In this document: one piece after another, positions 6,973 to 15,133 of the stretch
How positions within the stretch are numbered: position 1 is the first letter of the stretch
How the letters are laid out: each line of letters begins with the position of its first letter
Origin: a virus
Direction: 5' to 3' (one strand)
Virus record (IMG/VR): IMGVR_UViG_3300017667_000009
Span: 1 to 64,000 of that record
DNA: 64,000 nt
Program-made: the position numbers and the translations under genes
The notes under the pieces: generated by a model
What the model saw: the letters and a program-made list of their open reading frames with translations, nothing else
What the model was told of the DNA's origin: nothing
The model's database searches: none

Positions 6973-7584
6973 CTATTTTACTAGTATAGTGTTAATTGAA
7001 TCGACCTTAATCAATCGGTTTAAATTAGTTACCTGCCCCGTAAACTGCCATCTGCTCCATTGCAATTTTAAAAACCAATTTTTCGGCCTCGATCTAGTTA
7101 CGATCACATAGTAGCGATCTCTTATTTCTATCTTTGGCGTGTCAAGTACGGTAGCCTCGATGTGGTTGTATGAATCTTTGTAAAGGTATTTAAAGGCTCT
7201 GATCGAATCTTGGCAAGGTATATAGACCGTGTCCCTTAGTATTTTGTTTTCAGGCGCAAAGAATGAATCAAAGGTCGAAGCAGATTGGGTGTTTTTATGG
7301 TTCCTAAATTTCTTGATCCACGCCAGATCGTTCGACTCCAAAGCCTTTTTAAAGTTTGCCCGATCCAAAGAAATAGCATTCGACATAGTAACTAAATCAC
7401 CTTCTGCATTAACATACTTTGTGCTTATAGTTTTAAAATTGCTCTGGGCTGCATCAGCTCGCTTCTCCGCTTCTATTTTTTGCACCCGTTGCGAGTTACC
7501 CCACTGGAATAAAAACCAAATAGTGGCCAAAAGAACGCCTATTGCAGCGAGTTTCCAGTTGCGGATTAAAAATTCTTGTATCAT
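6973..7584 (-). CDS. membrane-anchored lysis accessory protein (spanin-like)
   Basis: 203 aa, start ATG at 7584 overlapping the lysozyme stop (ATGA). One N-terminal transmembrane helix (residues 10-26, WKLAAIGVLLATIWFLFQW), then a coiled-coil stretch (QRVQKIEAEKRADAAQSNFKTISTKYVNAEGDLV) and a periplasmic beta-rich domain. Architecture and position directly after the lysozyme match inner-membrane spanins (Rz type), which link inner and outer membranes in the last step of lysis. No partner lipoprotein was found, so another membrane-tethered role is possible. Confidence 0.55.
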   Translation of the reverse strand: MIQEFLIRNWKLAAIGVLLATIWFLFQWGNSQRVQKIEAEKRADAAQSNFKTISTKYVNAEGDLVTMSNAISLDRANFKKALESNDLAWIKKFRNHKNTQSASTFDSFFAPENKILRDTVYIPCQDSIRAFKYLYKDSYNHIEATVLDTPKIEIRDRYYVIVTRSRPKNWFLKLQWSRWQFTGQVTNLNRLIKVDSINTILVK

Positions 7585-8015
7585 GTTGTAAAATAAAGTT
7601 TAACCTCCTTTTCACGTCTGACTATTATTTCCGGGGGTTTGTTGAATCTCAAGAAAGCCTCCCTAATTGTTGGATCGTTTGGGTTAGCGTTGATCCTTTT
7701 TAAAAGAGTTGATCGTTGAAGGTTTCCAACGCCTACGTTGTAAGTGAACGAAACCAAAGCGTTAAATTGGTTTTGTGTAAGTTTGCTTTTTACCAAATCA
7801 TTAACCTGATCCTCAAAGTAAGAAAGAGTAATTTTAAACAACTCGTTAGCCGTTTCTTTTGTCAACGGTTTATCCTGCATGGTTACTTTTTTGCCGTTAG
7901 GATAATAGGTGTTTCCATATCCGATAGTTGGGATGCCTACCGTGTCCAAGTACGGTTTTGATCGGTAGCCTTCGCGCTCGTGCAGGAAGTCTATTCCTGC
8001 TTGGTCAACCTTCAT
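7581..8015 (-). CDS. endolysin, T4-type lysozyme (GH24)
   Basis: 144 aa from ATG at 8015 (a TTG three codons upstream is unlikely). Catalytic pattern of GH24 lysozymes: E in HEREGYRSKPYLDTVGIPTIGYG, with the Glu, the Asp of YLD and the Thr of PTIGYG at the usual spacing. Then QNQFNALVSFTYNVGVGNLQRSTLL, the second conserved block, and a C-terminal RREKEVKLYF. It hydrolyses the MurNAc-GlcNAc bonds of peptidoglycan. No signal peptide or SAR helix, so it needs a holin to reach the wall; small membrane proteins are encoded just upstream. Confidence 0.93.
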   Translation of the reverse strand: MKVDQAGIDFLHEREGYRSKPYLDTVGIPTIGYGNTYYPNGKKVTMQDKPLTKETANELFKITLSYFEDQVNDLVKSKLTQNQFNALVSFTYNVGVGNLQRSTLLKRINANPNDPTIREAFLRFNKPPEIIVRREKEVKLYFTT

Positions 8016-8091
8016 CGTTATCAAATTGATTGTAAAACCATTTTAAAGCTAAAACAACTGCAAGTACCCAGAAGGTAATTAACCATATCAT
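8005..8091 (-). CDS. 28-aa single-span membrane peptide in lysis cassette
   Basis: ATG at 8091 overlaps the stop of the upstream holin-like gene (ATGA), and the stop overlaps the lysozyme start by 11 nt. Sequence is a single hydrophobic helix (IWLITFWVLAVVLALKWF) with an acidic tail (DNDEG). The double overlap argues it is translated. It may be a pinholin- or antiholin-like regulator of lysis timing; that is inferred from place and shape. Confidence 0.6.
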   Translation of the reverse strand: MIWLITFWVLAVVLALKWFYNQFDNDEG

Positions 8092-8408
8092 TTCTTAAAT
8101 ATCTTTATCAAAACGTCTAGCACAGAATTAAAACTAATCCTGTAAAGGACATACTCACCAATCTTTTCGCCTGATATTGCAATAACCCCTATAATTAAAG
8201 GTTGCATTTCGTGACTAAAAGCCCCAGAAACATAGTCGCTAAAAAGGTAAGCCGATCCTATGCCTGTGATGAAACTTGAAATAGCTACCCCAAAAGTAAT
8301 TTTGTTTTTTCTTGACTGGACTGCCAGCTTTATGGAGATTGCCACCATCGCCCAAATCAAAGGCTTTAAAACCCATGTTTTAACCTCTTGGTTTAAGTTC
8401 TCTAACAT
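8088..8408 (-). CDS. probable holin
   Basis: 106 aa, ATG at 8408. Three hydrophobic helices (about residues 15-29, 38-58 and 70-88: LIWAMVAISIKLAV, FGVAISSFITGIGSAYLF, LIIGVIAISGEKIGEYVLY) with a basic C-terminus (LIKIFKK). Size, topology and place one gene before the lysozyme suit a holin of the LydA/phage-holin type, which permeabilises the inner membrane. The N-terminus overlaps the upstream gene by 29 nt. Confidence 0.65.
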   Translation of the reverse strand: MLENLNQEVKTWVLKPLIWAMVAISIKLAVQSRKNKITFGVAISSFITGIGSAYLFSDYVSGAFSHEMQPLIIGVIAISGEKIGEYVLYRISFNSVLDVLIKIFKK

Positions 8409-8730
8409 AGGTGTAAATGGCTATAAATAATGACAAAAATATTAAAACCACATCGCTTTTAAGATACCAAGTTATGCCTATTAGTTTGTCTATTGCGCTG
8501 CCAAAAGAAATGCAAAACATAAAACAGGCAACGGCTCTCATAATCTTTTCTGATAGTAAGAACGTCAATAAAAAGAAAGCCGCAAACATTAGCTCATAGA
8601 CTCTGTTTCTGCTTGCTATAAAAGCAATGTATTGATCGTAATCCGTTGAGACGTTCGGATATACCCAACCCAATACTATTGAGTTGAGTAGATACGAAAG
8701 CCCTAAAAGTATAAGAATTGTTAATCTCAT
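8380..8730 (-). CDS. four-helix membrane protein of lysis cassette
   Basis: 116 aa. Four hydrophobic segments (LTILILLGLSYLLNSIVLG, VYELMFAAFFLLTFLL, AVACFMFCISFGSAI, VVLIFLSLFIAIYTYV). Starts at an ATGA overlap with a 29-aa upstream reading frame. Likely a second membrane component of lysis (holin or antiholin), judged by position; no family recognised. Confidence 0.6.
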   Translation of the reverse strand: MRLTILILLGLSYLLNSIVLGWVYPNVSTDYDQYIAFIASRNRVYELMFAAFFLLTFLLSEKIMRAVACFMFCISFGSAIDKLIGITWYLKSDVVLIFLSLFIAIYTYVRELKPRG

Positions 8731-8816
8731 CTCTTACCTTTTGGCGGTGGTGTTGGATCGGGGTTTACGGTGTCAGGCGTTAAAACTTTCTTTTTTGGTT
8801 TGTTTTTCTTTGCCAT
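8727..8816 (-). CDS. 29-aa lysine/proline-rich peptide
   Basis: ATG at 8816, TGA overlapping the next start (ATGA). Sequence begins MAKKNKPKKKV and ends in a Pro-rich stretch DPTPPPKGKR. Too small for family assignment. The exact 4-nt overlap with the downstream membrane-protein gene suggests either a real micro-protein or a leader used for translational coupling. Confidence 0.45.
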   Translation of the reverse strand: MAKKNKPKKKVLTPDTVNPDPTPPPKGKR

Positions 8817-8827
8817 ATAGTTTTAAT

Positions 8828-9184
8828 TTATTTTTGTTCGTCTATTTTCTTGTTCGCAATGTCGACCGCTTTACCTAGTGCCTTGTAGACTATTGCCTGA
8901 CCTCCGTAACCGATTACTAAAGCCCCGCCAAAGAATGACAGGTCTAAGTATTCGAAGCCGATTACACTCGGGGGCGCATAGTTTAAAGTAACAAAGTAAA
9001 ACAGTCCATAAGCGGCCATGATCCACAAAGAGATAAAAACCGTTATCCTGTCTGTTTTCCAGAACAGTTTGAACACGTCCTCAAGGGTATCGTCTGGATA
9101 TAGTTTATCCAGTACAAGGACTTTTTGCCATGCGTTAAATCCGATTCCTAGAATCTGAATGATGAAAATTAGTAGATGCTCCAT
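8828..9184 (-). CDS. membrane protein (holin-like)
   Basis: 118 aa with hydrophobic segments at about 3-18 (HLLIFIIQILGIGFNAW), 48-66 (VFISLWIMAAYGLFYFVTL) and 85-106 (FFGGALVIGYGGQAIVYKAL), and a basic/acidic tail KAVDIANKKIDEQK. It sits between the fibre genes and the lysis genes. Holin-like membrane proteins of this pattern are frequent at this place in Bacteroidota phages; role inferred from context. Confidence 0.6.
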   Translation of the reverse strand: MEHLLIFIIQILGIGFNAWQKVLVLDKLYPDDTLEDVFKLFWKTDRITVFISLWIMAAYGLFYFVTLNYAPPSVIGFEYLDLSFFGGALVIGYGGQAIVYKALGKAVDIANKKIDEQK

Positions 9185-9196
9185 TTTTAGTTAATG

Positions 9197-9643
9197 TTAA
9201 GGTAGCGGACTCCATGAAGGTCTGTTTCCGAAAAATTCTACCTCCTTAGCGTCTGCCGCTAACTGGAGGTCTGCTGTAAGCTCCGCCCCTGTTTTATCGC
9301 TTTGAGTTGATGTTGAAACTTCTGCAACAGCGTTTTCAACAGTGCATGATGTAACTAGATTATAAAGTGTTTTTGACTCGTCTTCTGGAAATGGTCCGAC
9401 AACCTCAACTTGCCACGTTCCGTTTCTGTTAGTGTCCTGAGTTGTGAAATCTGAATTTGTCTTGATAGCATTTTCCCAGTTTGATGTATGTGTATCAACA
9501 GCATCAGAAAACGCCTGACTTGGATAAGGAGTAGCGGTTACCCACTGGCTGTTTTCACTAGCACTGTGGTTTACATCGATTACTACATTTAGGTTGTAGG
9601 GAATGATTGGTGTTCCCTCAGATACAATTGTGAAAGTTGCCAT
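9197..9643 (-). CDS. tail-fibre-associated hypothetical protein
   Basis: 148 aa, beta-rich, Ser/Thr-rich, acidic, no cysteine-rich or membrane region except one Cys. Starts MATFTIVSEGTPIIPYNLNVV. It follows two fibre/spike genes and precedes the lysis cassette, so it may be a small fibre tip or fibre-assembly protein. Not recognised. Confidence 0.55.
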   Translation of the reverse strand: MATFTIVSEGTPIIPYNLNVVIDVNHSASENSQWVTATPYPSQAFSDAVDTHTSNWENAIKTNSDFTTQDTNRNGTWQVEVVGPFPEDESKTLYNLVTSCTVENAVAEVSTSTQSDKTGAELTADLQLAADAKEVEFFGNRPSWSPLP

Positions 9644-9656
9644 AGTTTTATTTTTT

Positions 9657-11162
9657 TTAGTTGTGTATAGTGAATCCGGTTACATCGTTCAAGGTAATTG
9701 CGGTGTTATCAGTCGTACCCCTACCTCCAGTTATTGCTACCGTGATAGCTGTTCCAAAAGCAATACCTCCTTCAAAAGAGATAAACACAGGGTTACTGCT
9801 CAATGGTATTGGAATGTCAAGAGTTGCTGGTGTAGTCCCCAATGTCGGGGTTACAACGTTAAAAACTTTTAAATAACGCGTTGCTGCATTTGAATTAACC
9901 AGTAAAAACCCTATCAATCTACCTGCTGTGCCTTTCACAGTTTGAACCGCTGGGGTCGCTGGAGAATTTAAAACCGTTGGTGTACCTGCTCCAGTTGCAG
10001 ATGCACGATATTGAATACCTACGTCACCAATGGCGTTAGTCCCTGTCGCTAGTGATCCAGTTCCAATGTTAGCGGTTACTGTTCCCGATGAAATAGTAAC
10101 CGGATTAGTTGTTGACCGTAGTATTTCCACGGGAAGTGCTGTACTAACTCCCATAGGTCTAACATCCTGAATTGAAACATCTGTATTAGCGTAGTTAGAA
10201 ACACTTACAAATCCTATCGTCCAAGTCGTTGCCGTTGGTGCTGTTGATCCGTTAGCAATTCTTATTTGAAGCCTTAGATTTACATCGTCAGGAATATTTT
10301 CAACCCTTGTCGCTCTTACGCTTTGTTGAATAGTAGCAGCACTAGCAACTAACTGATCGGCAAAAGTTGCTACTAAATCATTTCCTGTAATAACTGCTAT
10401 GTGACCAGGTGAAGCGGTTGTGTTGATCGTTGGAGATGAAACGCCTGTCGCATAGCCTTTCCGTTGCGTGTCAAAGTTTGCAACCGTGGCCGTTGCGCCC
10501 GTGTAGTGTAGCTGATAGTAACTCCAACCAAAAGCTGAACAAGTCCCTGTGCCTGCGGCAAAACCTGAAACAGTAAATGTTATGTTGTCCCCGCTTACAG
10601 ATGCAATAGGGTAGCGTCCAGAAAGGAATGTTCCTGTTCCTGAAAACAAACCTAAATACATCGACTGCCCTACGTTTTCAGAAGTAAATCCGTGACTGCC
10701 AGTAAATGTTACTGTAATCGCTGTCGCTGAACTTATGGTATAGGTTAGCCCATCACCAATTACATCTACTAATTCAACAAAAAAGTTATTGTTTGCATTA
10801 CGTTGTGATAGCGTTGATCTAGCTCTTACTCTTACACCGCCTTGCCATGAATCGTTTGAACGGATAATAGTTTCGCTTCGTGCTGTTGTTCCTGCTAAAA
10901 CTATCAAGTTTCCACCAGTTTGATCTACATCCATCCCAGCCCCAATGCCTCCAACAATTGTTCCCCATTCAGAGTCTACCGAGTTGCTTAATGTTTTTGT
11001 AAATCCAATACGATCAATTTCTTGAGGGGCTTGCCTTACAACTATGCCAACTTCGTCACCTTGTGGTGGCGTGTTTAGTCTAGTTCCGGCTCCGTTGTAA
11101 GGTGGCCCCGCTTGACCAAATGCAGCCGTTGAGATTAAAAGAAAGAAAAGTATTTTTTTCAT
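9657..11162 (-). CDS. secreted-type tail fibre/host-contact protein
   Basis: 501 aa. The first 16-18 residues form a clear Sec-type signal peptide (KK + ILFFLLISTAAFGQ, cleavage expected after AFG or FGQ). The rest is Thr/Ser/Gly/Val-rich beta structure, typical of tail fibre shafts or receptor-binding trimers (for example TSGTVTANIGTG..., VTIS, TLDIPIPLSS). Starts 7 nt after the spike gene and was probably transcribed with it. A signal peptide on a virion protein is unexpected, since phage assembly is cytoplasmic, so it could instead be a surface-modifying protein of the lysogen. Confidence 0.55.
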   Translation of the reverse strand: MKKILFFLLISTAAFGQAGPPYNGAGTRLNTPPQGDEVGIVVRQAPQEIDRIGFTKTLSNSVDSEWGTIVGGIGAGMDVDQTGGNLIVLAGTTARSETIIRSNDSWQGGVRVRARSTLSQRNANNNFFVELVDVIGDGLTYTISSATAITVTFTGSHGFTSENVGQSMYLGLFSGTGTFLSGRYPIASVSGDNITFTVSGFAAGTGTCSAFGWSYYQLHYTGATATVANFDTQRKGYATGVSSPTINTTASPGHIAVITGNDLVATFADQLVASAATIQQSVRATRVENIPDDVNLRLQIRIANGSTAPTATTWTIGFVSVSNYANTDVSIQDVRPMGVSTALPVEILRSTTNPVTISSGTVTANIGTGSLATGTNAIGDVGIQYRASATGAGTPTVLNSPATPAVQTVKGTAGRLIGFLLVNSNAATRYLKVFNVVTPTLGTTPATLDIPIPLSSNPVFISFEGGIAFGTAITVAITGGRGTTDNTAITLNDVTGFTIHN

Positions 11163-11169
11163 TTGTTAG

Positions 11170-14100
11170 TTAGTTAGTTATAATCCATCTTCCATCGATT
11201 TGCTCCATGTGGCATGGAACGTTATAAAGTAATTCAGTTACTACCGTTACGCGATCTGCTAGGTAAACAGTCGCACCCGTGAAGCTCCAAACTCTTGTAT
11301 CTTCCGTATTGTAGAACTTCATTACATCTCCATTTGAACCCGTTGGAATAGTTATCACTCGGTTAGTGCTTGCAACCCCGTCTAAAATGTTGTGAACTCC
11401 GTTAATCGTTGCCGTAAAGTTCGCGTCCGTGGCGTTGGCTACAAGTGTGTTTGGTGCGTAATAGGTTCCGCCTGCCCCACCAGTCATTGCATACTCGGTA
11501 GTTCCTGTCCACCAGTACGGTTTACTATCACTTGATTTTACAAACATTACTCCACCACCTGTTACAGATGTTGATGGATTAGTTGTTGCATGATCAAAGT
11601 ACAATGTTTTTACACCGCCTCCATAAGATGCTGGTGAATAAGGTCTGAATAGACTAATGTTACCATCAGCTTCTATTATTTGTCTTACATTACTAACAGT
11701 AGCAAAGGCTAGTTTTTGACCAGCAGAAAGTGTATATAATGTTAATGAATTTGCGCCAGGGGTTCCTAAAAGAGTGGTATTAGTAGAAGATGTAAAAACA
11801 AGACCCCCACTATTGTTAGATATGTCATTCCCTATAAGCAATCCATTAGCTGCACTTGATCCGCTATTTGGATTAATAATATTTACATAACTTGCATTAT
11901 TAACTGAACTTCCAAAAGAATTAATTGTTCCTGTTGCTGTTATGTTTCCGTTTATTATACTTTGGGGTAGATTGGCGACACTAGCAGATATACCAAAATC
12001 AAAGGCTACAACACTGTAATTGTCAAAAGTAAATATTGTGGGTGCTGATGCGGTTCCTGCGGTTCCTAACCCTGCGCCCGTACCAGTTTGAGCGGTGCCT
12101 GATGTCCCAGTACCTATAAGGGTTTCGTCAGAAAATACCCTAAAGGAAGTACCGTTAGCCTCCACACGAACCGTATGAGGAAAAGAGTCATTTGGGAGTG
12201 CCGTTGTAAAAGTTCCAAAAGTGGTATTTACACCACCGACAATATTATTAAATGTGCATCCAGCAAGTGATCTTGAAAGATTTATTACTACGAAGTTACT
12301 TGAGTTTGTCCACTTTAAATAAAATTGAGCAATATCTAAAGCCGATGCCGCCGAAACACTAACGGTAACCTTTAACGTCACGTTTGTAAATCCTGCGTCC
12401 GCAATAGTAAACCAATTGTTCGTGGGCGGGTTTGGTGTTTTTGGTATAAGTCTCCCGTTTTGAATTTCCCAAACAGAAGTGTTTTGATTTACAAAAGCCG
12501 CTCCAAGCTCTGGAGTGTAACTTGAAAGTAATGTCCCGTTTGGGGCTGTAAATGATGAAACATTATACTCTACTGGCGATGACGTTGATCCAAAAACAGT
12601 TCCATCTCCTTTACTTGATGTAATCGTTCCGCTACCGGATGAAATAATCTTACCAGTATACCCAGACAAAAACAGACTTTTTAAGACCTTACCAGTGCCT
12701 ATTAAAAAAGTCCCCTCACCCGTTGATGGGTATGAGTGTTTTATACCCGTGGCTTTGATGTAGTCTATTTGTCCGTTAGAATAATCAATTAAGTTATCAA
12801 TGTGATCAGCTAATATATTGTCTAACCTTAGTGTTGAGATGTAACCTCCATTAGTTGAGTTTAGCTTTAACAACGGTGCGGTAATTGTTGTTAATGATTG
12901 TGTTATATTAGAATTAGATATGGATAAGTTTTTGACAAATCCAGACACATCTATAACAGGTAAGTTATCAACACCTCCGGTTATTTGGAGATTCTCGATA
13001 GACATATTTTCAACATTAGAATTCCTTTCAATTATAAATGTTGGAAATGTATTGGCAGTAAAATTACTTCTGGATATGTTCTTAAAAACAATGTTAGATA
13101 CATTCCCTCCTATCGTATAGTAAGTACTTTTATAATTCAAACCTATGCGTGGTGTTACCTCTAGTGATGAGTTTTCAATGGTAACGTCACTTATATACCC
13201 TGGCCCTATATTATTGGGGCAACCATCATTCCAGTTACTAATGTTAAAACCATATACAGTCGTTATCCCCTTTATGTTTGATATTGTTATTCTCTTTACG
13301 GCTGACCCAGATGATAAAAGTCTAAATCCAAATTCACTACCAGGAAGTAGTGTTACATTTCTTATATCAACATCGGTAATATCTCCAAACGTTGCATATG
13401 GATCGTAAGTAGGTACTCCCGCGGCAGCGCACATTCCTGCGGTGTTTGTTGATTGCCACGCGTCATCAGCATTTAAGGCTACCGCGTCATCACTGGCTTT
13501 TATCTGCGCGTCTCTTACATAGCCGTATTTGCTGGGGCCGCTAATATGTATTCCATCCTTTCTAAACAAAACGGTTTGGGTTTGAGATGGTGTCCAATCA
13601 ATTAGAACATCACTTACAGACCAATAATCACAGTTCATAAACCAAACAGCAAATGTTACATTGCTTAGAATTGTAGCTCCTGAAATTCCTAAGTGATCTA
13701 CCCCCACCATTTTAAACGGTACTAACCATCCTTGAGCGGTTGTTTCTGATAGACTTTGAGAACCTCTATTGTGATTAATGATGTAATTGTTTCCAAGAAA
13801 ATAAATATCGTGATCTATGTGCGTTGTTGATGCTGTGGGATTTGCATTTTGAAAAATATTTGCGTTCATCCCATTTCTCGCAATAACACCCGCATTAGCC
13901 GAAAATATTATCGTGGTGTTAGACTTGACTGTTAGCGTAGAGCTTATGGAATATTTGCCATCCCAGTAGACAGTTATAGGATTAGTTTCTGAAGCATTGT
14001 TTAAAATTGTTTGAAGGACTGTGGTATTGTCAGTTCCATAAGTCACACTACCTTCAGTTAATACCGCGTCAGATATAGCTCCCTCTGTGGATGTGTAGTA

Positions 14101-14661
14101 AACTTGATTATTTACTAAAACCCTTCCAGTAAAATTAGGTAATGTATAAGTCCTAGCAGCACTATTAGTATTTGTAAACTGTGACGTAAACGTATTGGCT
14201 ACGTTACGCATCCCTAAAGTACCGTTTAGGAAAGTTTTTAATCCTGTGTTAGTTTGAGTAGAGGCTAGTACCATGTCGCCACCTCCTCCTCCACTACCAG
14301 CTACATTCAACACCTGAAAGTTGGTGCCATCGTAACTAAGAGTATATGTCCCACCGGCCGCAAGATCACCAGACGACAAAACGGTAGTTCCGCCTTTACG
14401 CAAATTAATAGTGCCTATTGGTGAGCCCCCCGTCCCAATTACGTTTAGCGTAACAGAGCTACTATTATTGGCGTTTATAAATTTTATCTTTAATTCAAGA
14501 TCCTTTTTGTAGTAACTTAATTTGGGTATTGTAGCCGTATAGGCATTTGTCCCCGTGGCATCCCAAACCTTGTGTGTAAGCCACTCAAAATCATTAGTCT
14601 GTCCAAGACAAAGTATTGGGGCTATAAATAAAAGCGAAAAGAGTATTCTATTGCGGTCCAT
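11170..14661 (-). CDS. beta-helix tail spike / depolymerase with signal peptide
   Basis: 1,163 aa from ATG at 14661 (the TTG just before is unlikely). Residues 1-21 look like a Sec signal peptide (RNRILFSLLFIAPILCLGQ). A short head domain is followed by a right-handed beta-helix of pectate-lyase/GH28 style (about 210-600): repeated I-x-N/S-V turns, KDGIHISGP, and SDDAVALNADD, in the place of the catalytic Asp pair of polygalacturonases. Then two jelly-roll-like modules (about 700-860) and a C-terminal chaperone-like/fibre tip. It probably degrades or binds capsule or exopolysaccharide. Overlaps the upstream gene by 14 nt. Confidence 0.75.
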   Translation of the reverse strand: MDRNRILFSLLFIAPILCLGQTNDFEWLTHKVWDATGTNAYTATIPKLSYYKKDLELKIKFINANNSSSVTLNVIGTGGSPIGTINLRKGGTTVLSSGDLAAGGTYTLSYDGTNFQVLNVAGSGGGGGDMVLASTQTNTGLKTFLNGTLGMRNVANTFTSQFTNTNSAARTYTLPNFTGRVLVNNQVYYTSTEGAISDAVLTEGSVTYGTDNTTVLQTILNNASETNPITVYWDGKYSISSTLTVKSNTTIIFSANAGVIARNGMNANIFQNANPTASTTHIDHDIYFLGNNYIINHNRGSQSLSETTAQGWLVPFKMVGVDHLGISGATILSNVTFAVWFMNCDYWSVSDVLIDWTPSQTQTVLFRKDGIHISGPSKYGYVRDAQIKASDDAVALNADDAWQSTNTAGMCAAAGVPTYDPYATFGDITDVDIRNVTLLPGSEFGFRLLSSGSAVKRITISNIKGITTVYGFNISNWNDGCPNNIGPGYISDVTIENSSLEVTPRIGLNYKSTYYTIGGNVSNIVFKNISRSNFTANTFPTFIIERNSNVENMSIENLQITGGVDNLPVIDVSGFVKNLSISNSNITQSLTTITAPLLKLNSTNGGYISTLRLDNILADHIDNLIDYSNGQIDYIKATGIKHSYPSTGEGTFLIGTGKVLKSLFLSGYTGKIISSGSGTITSSKGDGTVFGSTSSPVEYNVSSFTAPNGTLLSSYTPELGAAFVNQNTSVWEIQNGRLIPKTPNPPTNNWFTIADAGFTNVTLKVTVSVSAASALDIAQFYLKWTNSSNFVVINLSRSLAGCTFNNIVGGVNTTFGTFTTALPNDSFPHTVRVEANGTSFRVFSDETLIGTGTSGTAQTGTGAGLGTAGTASAPTIFTFDNYSVVAFDFGISASVANLPQSIINGNITATGTINSFGSSVNNASYVNIINPNSGSSAANGLLIGNDISNNSGGLVFTSSTNTTLLGTPGANSLTLYTLSAGQKLAFATVSNVRQIIEADGNISLFRPYSPASYGGGVKTLYFDHATTNPSTSVTGGGVMFVKSSDSKPYWWTGTTEYAMTGGAGGTYYAPNTLVANATDANFTATINGVHNILDGVASTNRVITIPTGSNGDVMKFYNTEDTRVWSFTGATVYLADRVTVVTELLYNVPCHMEQIDGRWIITN

Positions 14662-15058
14662 CAAGAGTTAGTTGAAAGGTTGCTGAATCATTTACCATGT
14701 TTAATAAGTACTTCCCAGGGTATAGCGTTAGCTGCTTAGTTATGTTATCCCAATCCAAAAGCCCCAACGTCATAAAAAAATTGGCTGGCATTGTAAGGAT
14801 AGAAATGGCTGAAATAGTAAAGCTGAAAACGCCTTTTATGGCATTGCCTTGGTTTATAGATGTAATTGTCTTGTTGCCCCCTATTGAAGTTATAGTTCCT
14901 GATGAGTTTGCTCCCACAAAAACAACTTCCGATAGAAGTTCCCAATCCAATACAATACCAGCCCCGGTTACGTCCACTGTCTTCCTTTTTACACTAGGCG
15001 TAATTACCTTTTGAAGTGGGGGTTTTCTTAGTAAGTATCGTTTGCTCGGGGTTGGCAT
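14648..15058 (-). CDS. small spike-associated hypothetical protein
   Basis: 136 aa. Basic N-terminus (MPTPSKRYLLRKPPLQKVITPSVKRK) then a beta-rich domain (LDWELLSEVVFVGANSSG ... GKYLLNMVNDSATFQLTLDGPQ). Overlaps the spike gene start, so probably coupled. It may be an adaptor between fibre and spike, by place only. Confidence 0.55.
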   Translation of the reverse strand: MPTPSKRYLLRKPPLQKVITPSVKRKTVDVTGAGIVLDWELLSEVVFVGANSSGTITSIGGNKTITSINQGNAIKGVFSFTISAISILTMPANFFMTLGLLDWDNITKQLTLYPGKYLLNMVNDSATFQLTLDGPQ

Positions 15059-15067
15059 TGTTATTTG

Positions 15068-15133
15068 TTACTTTTTTAATGGCAATGCGATTGGCATTAC
15101 AATTCCGTTTTCTTGTGTGTGTATCTCTGTCAT
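15068..15133 (-). CDS. 21-aa micro-ORF between fibre genes
   Basis: ATG at 15133 overlaps the stop of the collar-fibre gene (ATGA). Encodes MTEIHTQENGIVMPIALPLKK. The overlap is the only support; it may be a coupling leader rather than a functional peptide. Confidence 0.3.
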   Translation of the reverse strand: MTEIHTQENGIVMPIALPLKK

